Below are positions 1 through 12,649 of a stretch of 64,000 nucleotides of DNA, in pieces. The stretch lies in the NCBI GenBank assembly GCA_037179515.1, contig JAXCGZ010009464.1, forward strand, positions 61,001-125,000, in the 5' to 3' direction. The position numbers were made by a program, and so were the translations under genes. Source of the stretch: Halocaridina rubra. Taxonomy: Eukaryota; Arthropoda; Malacostraca; Decapoda; Atyidae. Positions within the stretch are counted from its first letter, which is position 1. Every line of letters starts with the position of its first letter. Below the pieces are notes generated by a model, which was not told the origin of the DNA, did not search any database, and saw only the letters and a program-made list of their open reading frames with translations.

Positions 1-430
1 CTTGAAAAAGTTCAAAGACATGCCACGAAACTGGTGCCAGAAATACGCAATCTCAGTTATGATGAGAGGCTGAGGGAATTAGACTTACCATCACTGGAAG
101 CTAGAAGAGTGAGGGGGGATATGGTGACAGTTTTTAAATTCCTTCATGGTTATGATAGAGTGGATAGGGATCGATATTTTGATATGGCTGGCTCTAGAAC
201 TAGAGGCCATAGTTTGAAGCTTCGTAAGAAAACTTCTTTGCAGGATGTAAGGAAATACTTTTTCAGTGTAAGAGTAGTTGATAATTGGAATTGGCTAAGC
301 GAGGAGGTAGTTAATGCTATCTCAATCCATAGTTTTAAGGACAGGTATGATAAGTATCACTAAGTATAAAATGGAACCGATGAGGAGACGGGAAGATACG
401 AGCTTTGGGCTCTTTCCCGTAAACACAATT
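1..430 (+). mobile_element. CR1/Jockey-like LINE (family A), 3' end
   Basis: The 5'-truncated 3' terminus of a non-LTR retrotransposon. It encodes the C-terminal tail of the ORF2 reverse-transcriptase protein; the reading frame is open to a stop at 361-363, and the tail ends in KDRYDKYH. Nearly identical tails occur at 5.07-7.7 kb (minus) and 10.05-10.45 kb (plus). The short 3' UTR ends in ATTAGGTAATCACA and runs directly into a (CA)n tract. The clade is inferred from the RT motifs of the longer copies. Confidence 0.9.
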
Positions 431-689
<259 letters not shown>

Positions 690-850
690 CATAACGGTTT
701 TTCCATATACCACTGTACTAATATTCATACACAATAGCTGTCAAAAAACAAATCATCCCTCTAAGGTAGTTTTTGCATCCTTAAAAAAAATTAAAATAAA
801 GTCATTTCTGATCTAATATAATTATCTATATTAGTCTGTTTTTATTCTAG

Positions 851-999
851 ATATCACTTTTTCTACGGTGATGACTTAAAAACGGAATGTCCCAAGGGCT
901 CTGGAACGTGGATGAACTTAGAGGAAGTTGCAGTATTCCTCGCCAGAAGGCTTTCAAATTTATTCTTGACACAACTTGATGGCTCACGTCCATGTCATG
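851..999 (+). CDS. GH63-like glycosidase, penultimate coding exon
   Basis: A host exon bounded by acceptor TTTATTCTAG and donor GTGAGT. The reading frame gives YHFFYGDDLKTECPKGSGTW near the start, then a helical stretch of about 30 residues ending RPCH. The YGDD-x4-CP-x-GSG arrangement is characteristic, from memory, of the C-terminal (alpha/alpha)6 catalytic domain of glycoside hydrolase family 63 proteins (mannosyl-oligosaccharide glucosidase and its fungal and bacterial-type relatives). The exon begins with the third base of a split codon and ends after the first base of one; the next exon supplies GA, restoring GGA (Gly). Upstream exons are not in the window, because everything to the left is LINE and microsatellite, so the gene enters from outside. 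Family assignment is from motif recognition only; the substrate cannot be told. Confidence 0.82.
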
Positions 1000-1214
1000 G
1001 TGAGTGAAACACCAATCACACATTTAATCCTGTACTCCCTTAGTTTTTCTTTTTTTTTTTCATCATCCTACTTATCCTCCTGCTCGCCTTATTATTCAAT
1101 GAATATATTTTTTGTTGGTTTTATTTCCCTTGCCTTTGAGAACACGAGGTCTTCCCATTACAGACAGTACCATTCTTTACAAAAACTTACTCCTACTCGT
1201 TGTCTAATTTTCAG

Positions 1215-1405
1215 GAGACAGCAAGGAATATCGCGACGATCCTTCATGGAAAGATCTAATCCTCTTTTATGAATTCTTCCACGGAGAAACTGGAAGAGGT
1301 TGTGGCGCCTCACACCAAACTGGATGGACGGCACTGGTCGCTAACTGTTTAAATATTACACTTGGATATTCCCATTCCGGATTGGCTGGAAGTTCCAACT
1401 CTTGA
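1215..1405 (+). CDS. GH63-like glycosidase, terminal exon with stop
   Basis: The exon follows a pyrimidine-rich acceptor TCTAATTTTCAG and joins the 851-999 exon in frame. It encodes about 62 residues, including FYEFFHGETGRGCGASHQTG and then WTALVANCL, the C-terminal signature of GH63 domains (fungal relatives have a closely similar GASHQTGWTGL block). The reading frame closes with TGA at 1403-1405 after a short serine- and glycine-rich tail without an obvious ER retention signal. The acidic residues in this block lie where the family's catalytic base is expected; that is inference. The 3' UTR runs to a poly(A) signal at 1579. Confidence 0.85.
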
Positions 1406-1578
1406 GGAGTGTATTCACTTGCCTTGAAGATGGTATTCTGGAATAATTGAAATTGGTATTATTTTCGTTTCCATCAGCAATCTCTACATAATGTGAAATT
1501 GTTTTTGTTGTGAAATTTTTATAAGTGCAATGATGCTAGATAATGTCTTGCCCTAATTTGGGAGATATATTGTATTAT

Positions 1579-1584
1579 AATAAA
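1579..1584 (+). terminator. Poly(A) signal of the GH63-like gene
   Basis: AATAAA lies 174 bases after the TGA stop in an A/T-rich 3' UTR and is the first canonical signal downstream. Confidence 0.6.
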
Positions 1585-1599
1585 TTCACAACTTTACTT

Positions 1600-2937
1600 T
1601 ACCTGGTAATCTGTATTCCCATTCTGCATGGACAAATCAGTAGTATATTTCATGTACTACATATAGTGGTAAGTTGAATTTTATCTAAGTGGGGAGTGGA
1701 GAATCCATTGCAATCTATAATGATACCGCCTCTGTATTCCCCTGCACATCATACAAGTCAGTTTACTAGAGCAAAACGAGAAGAATGGGAATTTCGTTCT
1801 ATGTACTGTATTTACCTTCCGCAAAGAGTGAAGAGAAGCTGGAGGGTTGATACCTGTGAACTCCAACCAGAAATCAGAATAGATGGGCGTTTGGAATCGA
1901 CCACTCCCTTACATGGGAGATTGCAATCTTTGTATATAGATAGATAGATATTCTCCAGCATAAACATAATAATTAAAGAAAACTACTTTATATGAACTGA
2001 TAAGTAAATTGGTTAAAATTTCATGAGTATATTTTACCACGGTCTCCAATCTAAGGGCTGAAATGGAAAGAAAAACTAATTTGAATAGCTAATTATTCAT
2101 AAAACATTGCGTATATTTTCTATATGTGATAAAGCTTTACATATACGTTCTAATTTTTTTAGTTCCTTCATTCTATTGCTACATTAAGAATTTAAATAAC
2201 AAAATGGTATATGAATATATTTTATATAGTAAATGGTACTTCGAGTCTCTAATCCTTCTCTTTCTCCTCACTTTACAGTTTAAAATACTGTACTATATAA
2301 ATGAATAAAATTGTAATATTTTATTAGTTGTCTATAGATTAGATGAGGATTATGTTATTGCTGGCATGTCAGAAATTTCTCTCTTAATTCCAGGCAAGAA
2401 AACCAATGAGGCCGAAAAAAATCATAGAAGGTGTGCAGAAGAAAATGTTGCATTTTGCGAAAAAATCGTTTAGATTTGTTACAATTAGTCTAATTATGGG
2501 GATGGACACAAACAGACTGTGGCTGGGGGATTTAGGCTGGATGCCCATCCTAGCTCCCCACGGTGGTCTTGATTATGAAAGAATACAGAGAGAATCATTG
2601 AGTGGAGGTATAGGTTAGGTTTCTCGGGTGTCAAAACACGAGGTATAGGCCAAGAGGAGGAGGAGAGTTTGGTAGGTGATTCCCTATTACAGATGAGTCC
2701 TTGACTTCCTAAAGGTGGGAGGTGTGCAAGATTGTATCAGATCCGTGATATACAGCCCCACTGACATATGTCAGTGTGAATCTAGCCTTCATGGTGAGGT
2801 AGGGCAATAGTATTCTGTCATTGATTGTGTCCGGTCTATTTACATTCGATAATAATAATAATATAATAATAATTAATGGCACCATTTAACTGACAACATA
2901 TTCCCATAAACAATGCTTGGAGCTCATCAGTGCTTAC
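1600..2937. other. Unassigned sequence between the two GH63 exon sets
   Basis: Mostly A/T-rich non-coding sequence. I searched it by eye on the minus strand for the next GH63 block (about WWVNRKD followed by a GGFLGLDN-like motif), which would follow the exon at 2938-3082, and did not find it. Short open frames at 1696-1947 and 2406-2618 show no family features. A breakpoint between the plus-strand and minus-strand GH63 exons must lie somewhere here. Confidence 0.6.
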
Positions 2938-3082
2938 CACGTAAAATTGAGAGACAGTTTCTGGAAGCATTTGGCAAGAAATACAAAATCTGGTGATTTC
3001 TGCTTTGCATGTCCTCTGTATACATTCATAACAGCCCAAGCATGGACTGGAGGATTGACATCACCCAAAGCAAATTCATAAG
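2938..3082 (-). CDS. GH63-like glycosidase, internal exon on the opposite strand
   Basis: Read on the minus strand, the exon starts after acceptor TTTTGCAG (3083 and above) and ends before donor GTAAGC. It encodes AYEFALGDVNPPVHAWAVMN followed by an amphipathic region ending KLSLNFT and the first two bases of a Trp codon. The YE-x4-DVNPPVHAW block is a core GH63 motif and contains a candidate catalytic Asp. It joins exon 4072-4195 perfectly (phase 1: G plus CT gives Ala). Both orientation and order are wrong for it to belong to the plus-strand exons at 851-1405, so it is a displaced, duplicated or misassembled part of a GH63 gene. Confidence 0.8.
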
Positions 3083-3289
3083 CTGCAAAACAGTGGTATA
3101 AGTTTTAGATGTTGATACGGTATCATTCCGTGAGTTTATAATGCAGTAATTTCCTTCCTGGTGTTTATCAGTCGATCTATTGAATGATACGAACGGTTAT
3201 GACGCCATCCATCTGTCGGCCTAATTGGCATCGAAAACCCAATGCATAAAATATAAAAAAAGAGTGTATATATTCCTGACTATTTAAGA

Positions 3290-3790
3290 GTATCTTTTAC
3301 CAGATTGAGATTAATGTCTCACAGCTTAAAGATAGAGACAGGAAGGTGGAGTAGGTTACCCAGAGAGGCTAGAGTATGTAATTGTAATAATATTGTAGTA
3401 CAAGATGAATGTCACGTTTTGCTAGAGTGCCCTTTATCACAACATATTCGTGAAGCTTATAATCAATTAGATTTTACTTCTTTGGATAATTTGCTGAATG
3501 AAGATTTTCATTTAGTAGACTTCGGTAAATATGTTAATGAGGTTTTGAAATTATTTTCAGGATGTTGAGTGTATTATTAAATATTGGTGTATGAGGTAAC
3601 TCGTATTAAGTTGAATATATTGTAATGTTTTTCTTAATGGACAAATAAGTGGTGATATTTTTGGTATCTTCATGTTTTTTATTATTTATTTTTATAGTCT
3701 TTGTAATTCATTGTATTGTAAAAAAGAAAAGAGAAAAATGTAATTCGTGGTTGTCAATAAACTACTATTACTATGAATGTATGTGCGTAT
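3290..3790 (+). mobile_element. LINE remnant, ORF2 C-terminus
   Basis: An 87-residue open frame (3305-3568) contains HSLKIETGRWSRLPREARVC and a downstream C-H-C pattern (CHVLLECPLSQH). This is the zinc-binding C-terminal region found in several LINE ORF2 proteins. It is followed by an A/T-rich 3' UTR that ends in a simple TACTA-type tail at about 3765. No reverse-transcriptase core is present. It sits in the intron between the two minus-strand GH63 exons, in the opposite orientation. Confidence 0.6.
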
Positions 3791-4071
3791 TCATGCATGT
3801 ATATAAGAAAGCATTAATGGGGTACATTTGTCTATACCTCTATCTATCTACCATTATACATACAGCGACACCTACGTATCCTATAAACTCTTTTATAGGA
3901 TCGTAGTTAATATATGGGGTAAATTTTCCAATTTGATCATCTTTCCAGCAAGTTATATACAGACACATTCATGTAGGTATCTATCTAATGAAACTGTTTT
4001 TATTCCTAATAACTGCCTAGTCTATGGTATGCATATGTGTACTAGAAGCAATATATGTCTGTTGCTCTTAC

Positions 4072-4195
4072 CGGGTATTTGTCCGTTGGGGTGCATATAC
4101 CATTCTCGAAGGAAGAGCACAAGCTGATCTTTGGCAAATTCCATGTCTACGAGGGCAAGGGCCACAGCGTGGAAGGCCAGATCCCATGCGGCATA
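4072..4195 (-). CDS. GH63-like glycosidase, internal exon on the opposite strand
   Basis: The minus-strand exon follows acceptor TCTTATCTCCAG and precedes donor GTAAGAG. It encodes [20 protein letters not shown] and then [21 protein letters not shown]. The WDLAFH and EWYMHPNGQ(I/L)P blocks are very characteristic of GH63 proteins. It is more GC-rich than the surrounding sequence. The next exon in the same gene direction is 2938-3082, across a 989-base intron that contains a LINE remnant. No upstream minus-strand GH63 exon could be found between 4196 and 9000, so the N-terminal half of this copy is missing or distant. Confidence 0.83.
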
Positions 4196-4465
4196 CTGGA
4201 GATAAGAATAGCATTACTTATAATACAAATAAAAGTTACAGTACTTTTTTAATGTAATGTCTTATGCCCTTGAAACTAGCAGGGTGTGCACAATTCATAG
4301 AAGAGAATTCAGTAGCAGGGCGAGAATATAAAACTTGTCTACTAGCATTTTCTAATCAGATATAGAAGGATTCTGTAAGACTTATTTCTTATCTTCTATA
4401 CATACTTATTCAGTTCTGGCCATCCTGCTACATTCAGCTATATATGACCAAGTTGGACGGAAAAT

Positions 4466-4466
<1 letters not shown>
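4196..4466. other. Unassigned A/T-rich sequence
   Basis: I see nothing recognisable. It was searched for an exon upstream of the minus-strand GH63 exon (expected to end near a PDKWEYPW-like motif), without success. Confidence 0.5.
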
Positions 4467-6241
<1,775 letters not shown>

Positions 6242-7416
6242 TGATTACCTAATTGTGTTTACGGGAAAGAGCCCAAAGCTCGTATCTTCCCGTCTCCTGA
6301 TCGGTTCCATTTTAGACTTAGTGATACTTATCATACCTGTCCTTAAAACTATGGATTGAGATAGCATTAACTACCTCCTTGCTTAGCCAATTCCAATTAT
6401 CAACTACTCTTACACTGAAAAAGTATTTCCTTACATCCTGCAAAGAAGTTTTCTTACGAAACTTCAAACTATAACCTCTAGTTCTAGAGCCAGCCATATC
6501 AAAATATCGATCCCTATCCACTCTATCATAACCATGAAGGAATTTAAAGATTGTCACCATATCCCCCCTCACTCTTCTAGCTTCCAGTGATGGTAAGTCT
6601 AATTCCCTCAGCCTCTCATCATAACTGAGATCGCGTATTTCTGGCACCAGTTTCGTGGCATGTCTTTGAACTTTTTCAAGCTTAGCTATGTGCTTTTTCA
6701 AGTGCGGATTCCAAAAGGGGGCTGCATATTCGAGTTTTGGCCTCACATAGGTTACATAAATATTTCTGAACATTTCCTTGTCCATGTGCCTGAAGGCTAC
6801 CCTTACACTTGATAAGAATGCATATGCTGCCCTTACTATGCCATTTATATGTATTTCTGGAGACAAATCTGCCAGTATGTTTACTCCTAGATCTCTCTCA
6901 TTTTCTGTCTCTTGAAGTTGTACTCCAGCCATCGAGTAGTCAAGCTTGGGCCTTCTTGCACTTGTACCCATTCTCATTACCTTACATTTTGAAGTATTGA
7001 ATTTCATTAGCCACTTTTCTGACCACTCATGCAGATTATTTAGATCCTCCTGAAGTTCTCTACCATTGTTCTCGTTTTTTACTTTCTTCACAATCTTTGC
7101 ATCATCTGCAAACATATTCATGAATGAATTTACAGACTCTGGTAGGTCATTTACATATACAAGGAACAAAAGTGGCCCTAAAACTGAACCCTGTGGAACT
7201 CCACTACTAACTCTTCTCCATTCAGACACTGAGTGTCTTACTCTAACCCTCTGTTCCCTTCCTTCTAAGTAAGTTTTTATCCATTCCAAAACATTTCCAC
7301 CTATTCTAGCCATTGATTGCAGCTTCCTAATAAGTCTCCCATGTGGAACAGTGTCAAACGCTTTCTGGAAGTCTAGGAATATGCAATCTGCCCAGCCCTC
7401 TCTTTCCTGTAATGTG
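6242..7416 (-). mobile_element. Family A LINE, tandem copy 2 (ORF2 RT fragment)
   Basis: The second unit of a head-to-tail array, nearly identical to 5066-6241. Here a single frame is open for 331 residues (6318-7313, minus), covering the RT palm with the GVPQGSVLGP and FADDA motifs, the thumb and the C-terminal tail. It lacks the endonuclease and the N-terminal RT fingers, so it cannot be autonomous. The unit length is 1175 bases. Confidence 0.93.
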
Positions 7417-8029
<613 letters not shown>

Positions 8030-8033
8030 CTAC

Positions 8034-8035
<2 letters not shown>

Positions 8036-8124
<89 letters not shown>
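8036..8124. repeat. (TA)n microsatellite
   Basis: Pure TA run of about 85 bases. Confidence 0.97.
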
Positions 8125-8127
<3 letters not shown>

Positions 8128-8258
8128 GCCCCCTGAGGGAGGGGGGCTAGTATTCCCCTGCGTGTTGTAAGAGTCAACTGAATGCGGCGGAGTGATGGGA
8201 CTGGGAGTCCCCTTCTCTGTATTTTCTCAACCACTCCCCCTATGAGAGGAATATGGAT

Positions 8259-8262
<4 letters not shown>
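8125..8262 (+). repeat. Short element resembling the two ends of LINE family B
   Basis: CCCCCTGAGGGAGGGGGGC is followed by TTCCCCTGCGTGTTGTAAGA and an ACTGAATG-GGAG block resembling the 5' leader of the full-length family B LINE at 38.28 kb. It ends in a CCCCCTATGAGAGGAATATGG-like block reminiscent of the family B 3' end at about 41.57 kb. A close relative is at 15336-15510. It is flanked by (TA)n at 8261-8334. Confidence 0.6.
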
Positions 8263-8334
<72 letters not shown>

Positions 8335-8338
<4 letters not shown>

Positions 8339-8960
8339 ATCATAGTTAAAATTGGGAATATTTCTGATACGTGATCATGGTAAAACGTTTCAACCAACTC
8401 TTAGCACAGTACGTACAATCGACTTCTGGATGTCAAGTAAAAAATGACGCAATACCCTTCAAATCCATCGTAAGATACTGTTTAAGAAAGGAAAAAGAAT
8501 TCCCTCCCTTTTGTAAATTCAGTCCTCTTATGTAATTAGTCAAGGTAAAAAGTGACAAGCGATGAAGTAATTAAAACAGATACTTGTTTGTTCGTTTGTG
8601 CGAGATAATGGGCGGAGCATGTTGCGTACGAACGGTACTGTAGGTGTCCGTTTTCGTTCAAAGAACTTCAGACGGAGTACGTGATAGTTGTCGGGTAGAG
8701 ACTTAAATAATGATTAAAACCCTTTTAGAAGTTTAGAGACCAATAATTCTAATCTTTATCTACCAGAATCGATTAGTGTGTATTCCCACGTCAAGCGCTT
8801 AGAAATGAGAATACACAAAAAGCTCTCCACAAGCATGCTTTTGGACATGTTATCGGCATGCTCGAAATAATTATTAAATATACTAATACGTTTTCAGTCA
8901 CACTTCTCGAGGTAACAGAGGCGGTCAGACCCATGTGAAAAGTGGAACTCGATTAGATTA
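8335..8960. other. Upstream region of the bZIP-like gene
   Basis: Unique, moderately balanced sequence without repeats, unlike its surroundings. It contains several ACGT-core motifs (for example TACGTGATCATGG near 8370 and GAGTACGTGATAG near 8676) that could bind bZIP or bHLH factors. No open frame is convincing. It is the likely promoter region of the gene starting at 9009. Confidence 0.4.
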
Positions 8961-8964
8961 GCGC

Positions 8965-8972
8965 TATAAATA
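8965..8972 (+). promoter_or_regulatory. TATA box
   Basis: TATAAATA lies 44 bases before the ATG at 9009. A TTCATC initiator-like site about 33 bases downstream (A at 8998) would leave a 5' UTR of only about 11 bases. The start site is inferred, not shown. Confidence 0.45.
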
Positions 8973-9008
8973 TCTATTTTATTTCATTTACCTGTTCATC
9001 AACGCAAA

Positions 9009-9222
9009 ATGGATAACAACGCATACAGTCCCTTTTCCTTCCATGAAGATGAGTTTATGGATTTCATGAGTTTTCCTGAGCTAAACGAGCAAACTGATGA
9101 AACTAAAACGATTGATACTGTTAATCCATTGCAAAATGGTGCCCAGGAAACAAGTGTCGATCTCCAAGTGAAAACTTTTGCAAATGTTAACAATGCTGCT
9201 CCAGTGTCATCTGATGGTACAG
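9009..9222 (+). CDS. bZIP-like protein, exon 1 (acidic N-terminus)
   Basis: ATG at 9009 in context CGCAAAATGG opens 71 codons plus one base, ending at donor AG/GTATTG (9223). The peptide starts MDNNAYSPFSFHEDEFMDFM. It is rich in Asp, Glu and Phe, with amphipathic phi-x-x-phi clusters typical of acidic transactivation domains, followed by a Ser/Gln/Asn linker. The last base (G) joins AG at 14535 to give Glu, keeping frame with exon 2. The joined protein is 322 residues. I do not recognise an orthologue; a nuclear transcription factor is inferred from exon 2. Confidence 0.7.
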
Positions 9223-9770
9223 GTATTGCAATATGTTATTTTTGTGTATTTTGTAAAATTGTATGTCATTAACTTAATTGACGATTTATTCCTTGTCATG
9301 GGCCTTTGGTTTACCAATGTCTCCTCAAATGTTTATGATAGTGTTTAACTGTGGTCCTAATTTTACGCCCGCATGGTCTTGCCTTGTTCAGTTTATGTAT
9401 TATTTGTATTACTTTCTAAACTTTATATTGTTTTGTTAACCATGTTGATTTCTCCATATAGATATTTTGATAATGACCCAATGTTAAGACGAAACTTTAA
9501 AAATAAAATTGGATGAAAATGAAATGCATAAATGGCTTCTTCTACTCCACTACAATATTATCTTAAAAAAAATTATTCATGTTTTCACATATGGTAATGT
9601 TCTTATTTGATTATTGTTGGTCCAAAATGAGACTGAGATTTGAATTAAATGCGAAAACGAAGCCACGAGCGAGGTTGGGGGAAACTGTAATATGAACAGA
9701 TTGGCATTCAGATAGAATGTGTTCATTCCTAGTATAGCAGATATAGCTGTAAGGTTTATTTCCCTTTTAG

Positions 9771-9843
9771 ACCTTCTGTGGTGTAGTTGGTAGCGTCTTG
9801 GCACAGTATTTATATATCCTAGGTTCAAGTCCCGGTCGGGGTA
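9771..9843 (+). repeat. tRNA-like pseudogene or SINE head
   Basis: GGTGTAGTTGGTAGCG resembles a tRNA D arm and A box, and GGTTCAAGTCCC is a good B box. The T stem and part of the acceptor stem pair (ACCTT with the GGGGT end), but the anticodon arm is too degenerate to name an isotype. It is followed directly by (TA)n at 9853-9933, like other SINE tails here. Confidence 0.6.
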
Positions 9844-9849
9844 AAAATA

Positions 9850-9935
<86 letters not shown>

Positions 9936-9981
9936 CTTCATAGCTCAGCTTATCAGTGCTTAGCTCATACAAAAGAGAACC

Positions 9982-9983
<2 letters not shown>

Positions 9984-10038
<55 letters not shown>
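9984..10038. repeat. (CT)n microsatellite
   Basis: About 55 bases of CT repeats abut the 5' break of the family A LINE fragment at 10051. Confidence 0.97.
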
Positions 10039-10041
<3 letters not shown>

Positions 10042-10050
10042 GATACTCGA

Positions 10051-10447
10051 GATGATGAGAGGCTGAGGGAATTAGACTTGCCATCACTCGAAGCTAGAAG
10101 AGTAAGGGGGGATATGGTGACAGTCTTTAAATTCCTTCATGGTTATGATAGAGTGGATAGGGATCGATATTTCGATATGGCTGGCTCTAGAACTAGAGGT
10201 CATAGTTTGAAGCTTCGGAAGAAAACTTGTTTGCAGGATGTAAGGAAATACTTTTTCAGTGTAAGAGTAGTTGATAATTGGAATTCGCTAAGCGAGGAGG
10301 TAGTTAATGCTACCTCAATCCATAGTTTTAAGGACAGGTATGATAAGTATCACTAAGTCTAAAAATGGAACCGATCAGGAGACGGGAAGATACGAGCTTT
10401 GGGCTCTTTCCCGTAAACACAATTAGGTAATCACAATTAGGTAATCA
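10051..10447 (+). mobile_element. Family A LINE, 3' end
   Basis: Encodes the same ORF2 C-terminal tail as 1-361 (open from 10078 to a stop at 10356). The 3' terminus shows the 14-base unit AATTAGGTAATCAC twice in tandem, then CACACGCG, which indicates that the family ends in a short tandem repeat as CR1-type LINEs do. Confidence 0.9.
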
Positions 10448-12286
10448 CACACGCGAACACACTACACCAAATAATTAATAATTAAGTTGCATTAAAACAT
10501 ATAGACATTATTACCAATAGACATAATTAACTTTATCACAGCTTGAGATTGTAAAGATGCTGTTTCACTACTGCCCCATACATCTAATGTGTATTCACTG
10601 ATATTGCTGAGCTGACAGGGGTTACCGAATTTCGGTTAACTTGGAGAGTTGATCAAGTCTTTGGTACACACGGTCCAGTTGACTTGAACAAGTCAAGACT
10701 TGACTTGACGACATGATTCAAATTCAATCATGCCTAAAGCGACTTGTCAAGTCTAATACTTGATCAAGTCTCACCATACAGACGGTCCAGTTTGCTTGAA
10801 CAAGTCACTTGATCAAGCATACTTGTCAAGTTTACTTGATCGTGTGTAGCGACCTTAAAACTCGTCCACACCAAGTACCCAAACTTTGAACAGGTACCAA
10901 GCTGAGCTTGTTTGCACCCACAGTTTTGTTATTGTCTTGAATATAATTCAAGACAGTTTATTTATACGTTGATAATTTAAGTGTTTTTTTTTCATGATAG
11001 TGTCGTTTATTGTAACATAAGTGCATGTATGTATACTCTTAGACTTAGTATGTATGCCTACTCATTGTATTGAGTATACACTTATATTCGTATGTATAAT
11101 GTATAGTTAATTCTGTGGACTAGTTGTAGGAGAAAGAGGGAAAGCAGATACACCAATGTTTGACCACAAATATGTCAACCCCTCGGGTTTTCCCTCTCTT
11201 GTACTGTACGGACAAAGAACCTTTATGTGTAAGTGTTTTCTCTCTCCATTTTCAGCCTATATAGATGAAACCTCAGCCCTAGTACCAGGGATCCCTACAA
11301 ATAAGGGATGTTTGGTGAGATTCAAAAAACAGGCAGTTGATCTCGTGAGATGCTACGAGACGCTCATGTTTGTGACGTGATTTTTATTGCGTGAACTCAG
11401 TCGTAATTAATATTTATGAAATACATTTGCTATTGTGATAATTGATGGTGCATATATATTTAATAATGCGTAATCATTTGTAATCGTGAGATGTTACGAG
11501 ACACTCATGTTTACCATGATTATTGACGGTGCATATACGATTAATAATGATTAATTAGTTGCTTTTGTGAGGCACTACGAGACACTCAAGCAGAAGAACG
11601 TGGTAGAGATGCGTGAATCAGAAGATATTCGAGTTTAATTCAGAGTCCCGTGATTGCTGACGACATTTGGGTGTCTGGATAGATGAGTACAGATTTAACT
11701 TATTCCTAACAATGTTTATAACTACTTGTGAGGGACAGAATGAGCTCATTTAATAGAACACTCGTAGGTAGAATGTATGTTGGAAATTTTATTCTGTATG
11801 AGGAAGTTTTAATTATAAGTGAGGAGAATTTATTTAATAATTCACATATCAACAGTTCACAAACCCCCTTGTAAAATATTTGCGTGTATGTCTATGCATG
11901 TAATATTAAATAAATTTCATTGGTAGAGGATTTAATTTTGAGATCGTTTGTAGGCCTCTACCAAAGCCGTGTCAGGATTTCCGAATTTAGGGGGTTATAA
12001 GATCGAAGTGTAACATCACGTAGGAAATCCTCCACAGTTATAGTAAAAAACATTCAAGTGCTGAATTTTATATATCTACAATAAATTATTCTAATTTTAG
12101 ATCTATGTGTATGACTGCCAGTTTTTACAGAGGTACATTGGGTCTGTTTCTCATCATCCAGATCCACCTCTTATTGCCAAGCTTTACTTCCTGCTGTCTT
12201 TTCTCATTCAAATTACTCTGAAATTTCCATCAAGATATGGCAACGGCCACTGAGGAAGCAACCCACCTCAACTCAGTGGCGATTCC

Positions 12287-12288
<2 letters not shown>
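10448..12288. other. Intronic sequence with short repeats, no gene seen
   Basis: 10650-10855 is dense in ACTTGATCAAGT-type palindromes and two ~40-base direct repeats that start at a CGGTCCAGTT motif, like the subterminal region of a DNA transposon. At 11342-11590 a CGTGAGATG-TACGAGAC-CTCA unit occurs three times. The remainder is A/T-rich with nothing recognisable. The 74-codon open frame at 11156-11380 has no family features. Confidence 0.5.

Positions 12289-12374
<86 letters not shown>
12289..12374. repeat. (TA)n microsatellite
   Basis: Pure TA run of about 85 bases. Confidence 0.97.
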
Positions 12375-12376
<2 letters not shown>

Positions 12377-12649
12377 CTCAGAAGTGACGGGTGAATGGAA
12401 AATCGCGTGAAAAAACGAGTCATTTTCCATAGGAAACAATGATAAAGGGCATAGCTTATTCCACAACCATCCATAGACACACTATACCAAAGATATAAGA
12501 TAAGTAAAACATATTTTATAAGTACATATCAAAGGAGAAAGACCTGTAGTTATCTATATTAACATGCAAATAGTGTACAGTATAAAACACAGATTTACTG
12601 TACAGTACCAAATTAATGCACTCTATTATGCGGTGGGCAACAGGCATAC

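Noticed and set aside
976..1272. 98-codon plus-strand open frame
   Set aside because: It crosses the GH63 intron in a different frame from the conserved exon; the exon frame with splice sites explains the sequence better.
1681..1947. Overlapping open frames on both strands
   Set aside because: No motif, and the minus-strand reading does not match the GH63 segment that should follow the 2938-3082 exon.
9771..9843. Functional tRNA gene
   Set aside because: A and B boxes are present but the anticodon arm does not fold well, and the copy is followed by a SINE-like TA tail.
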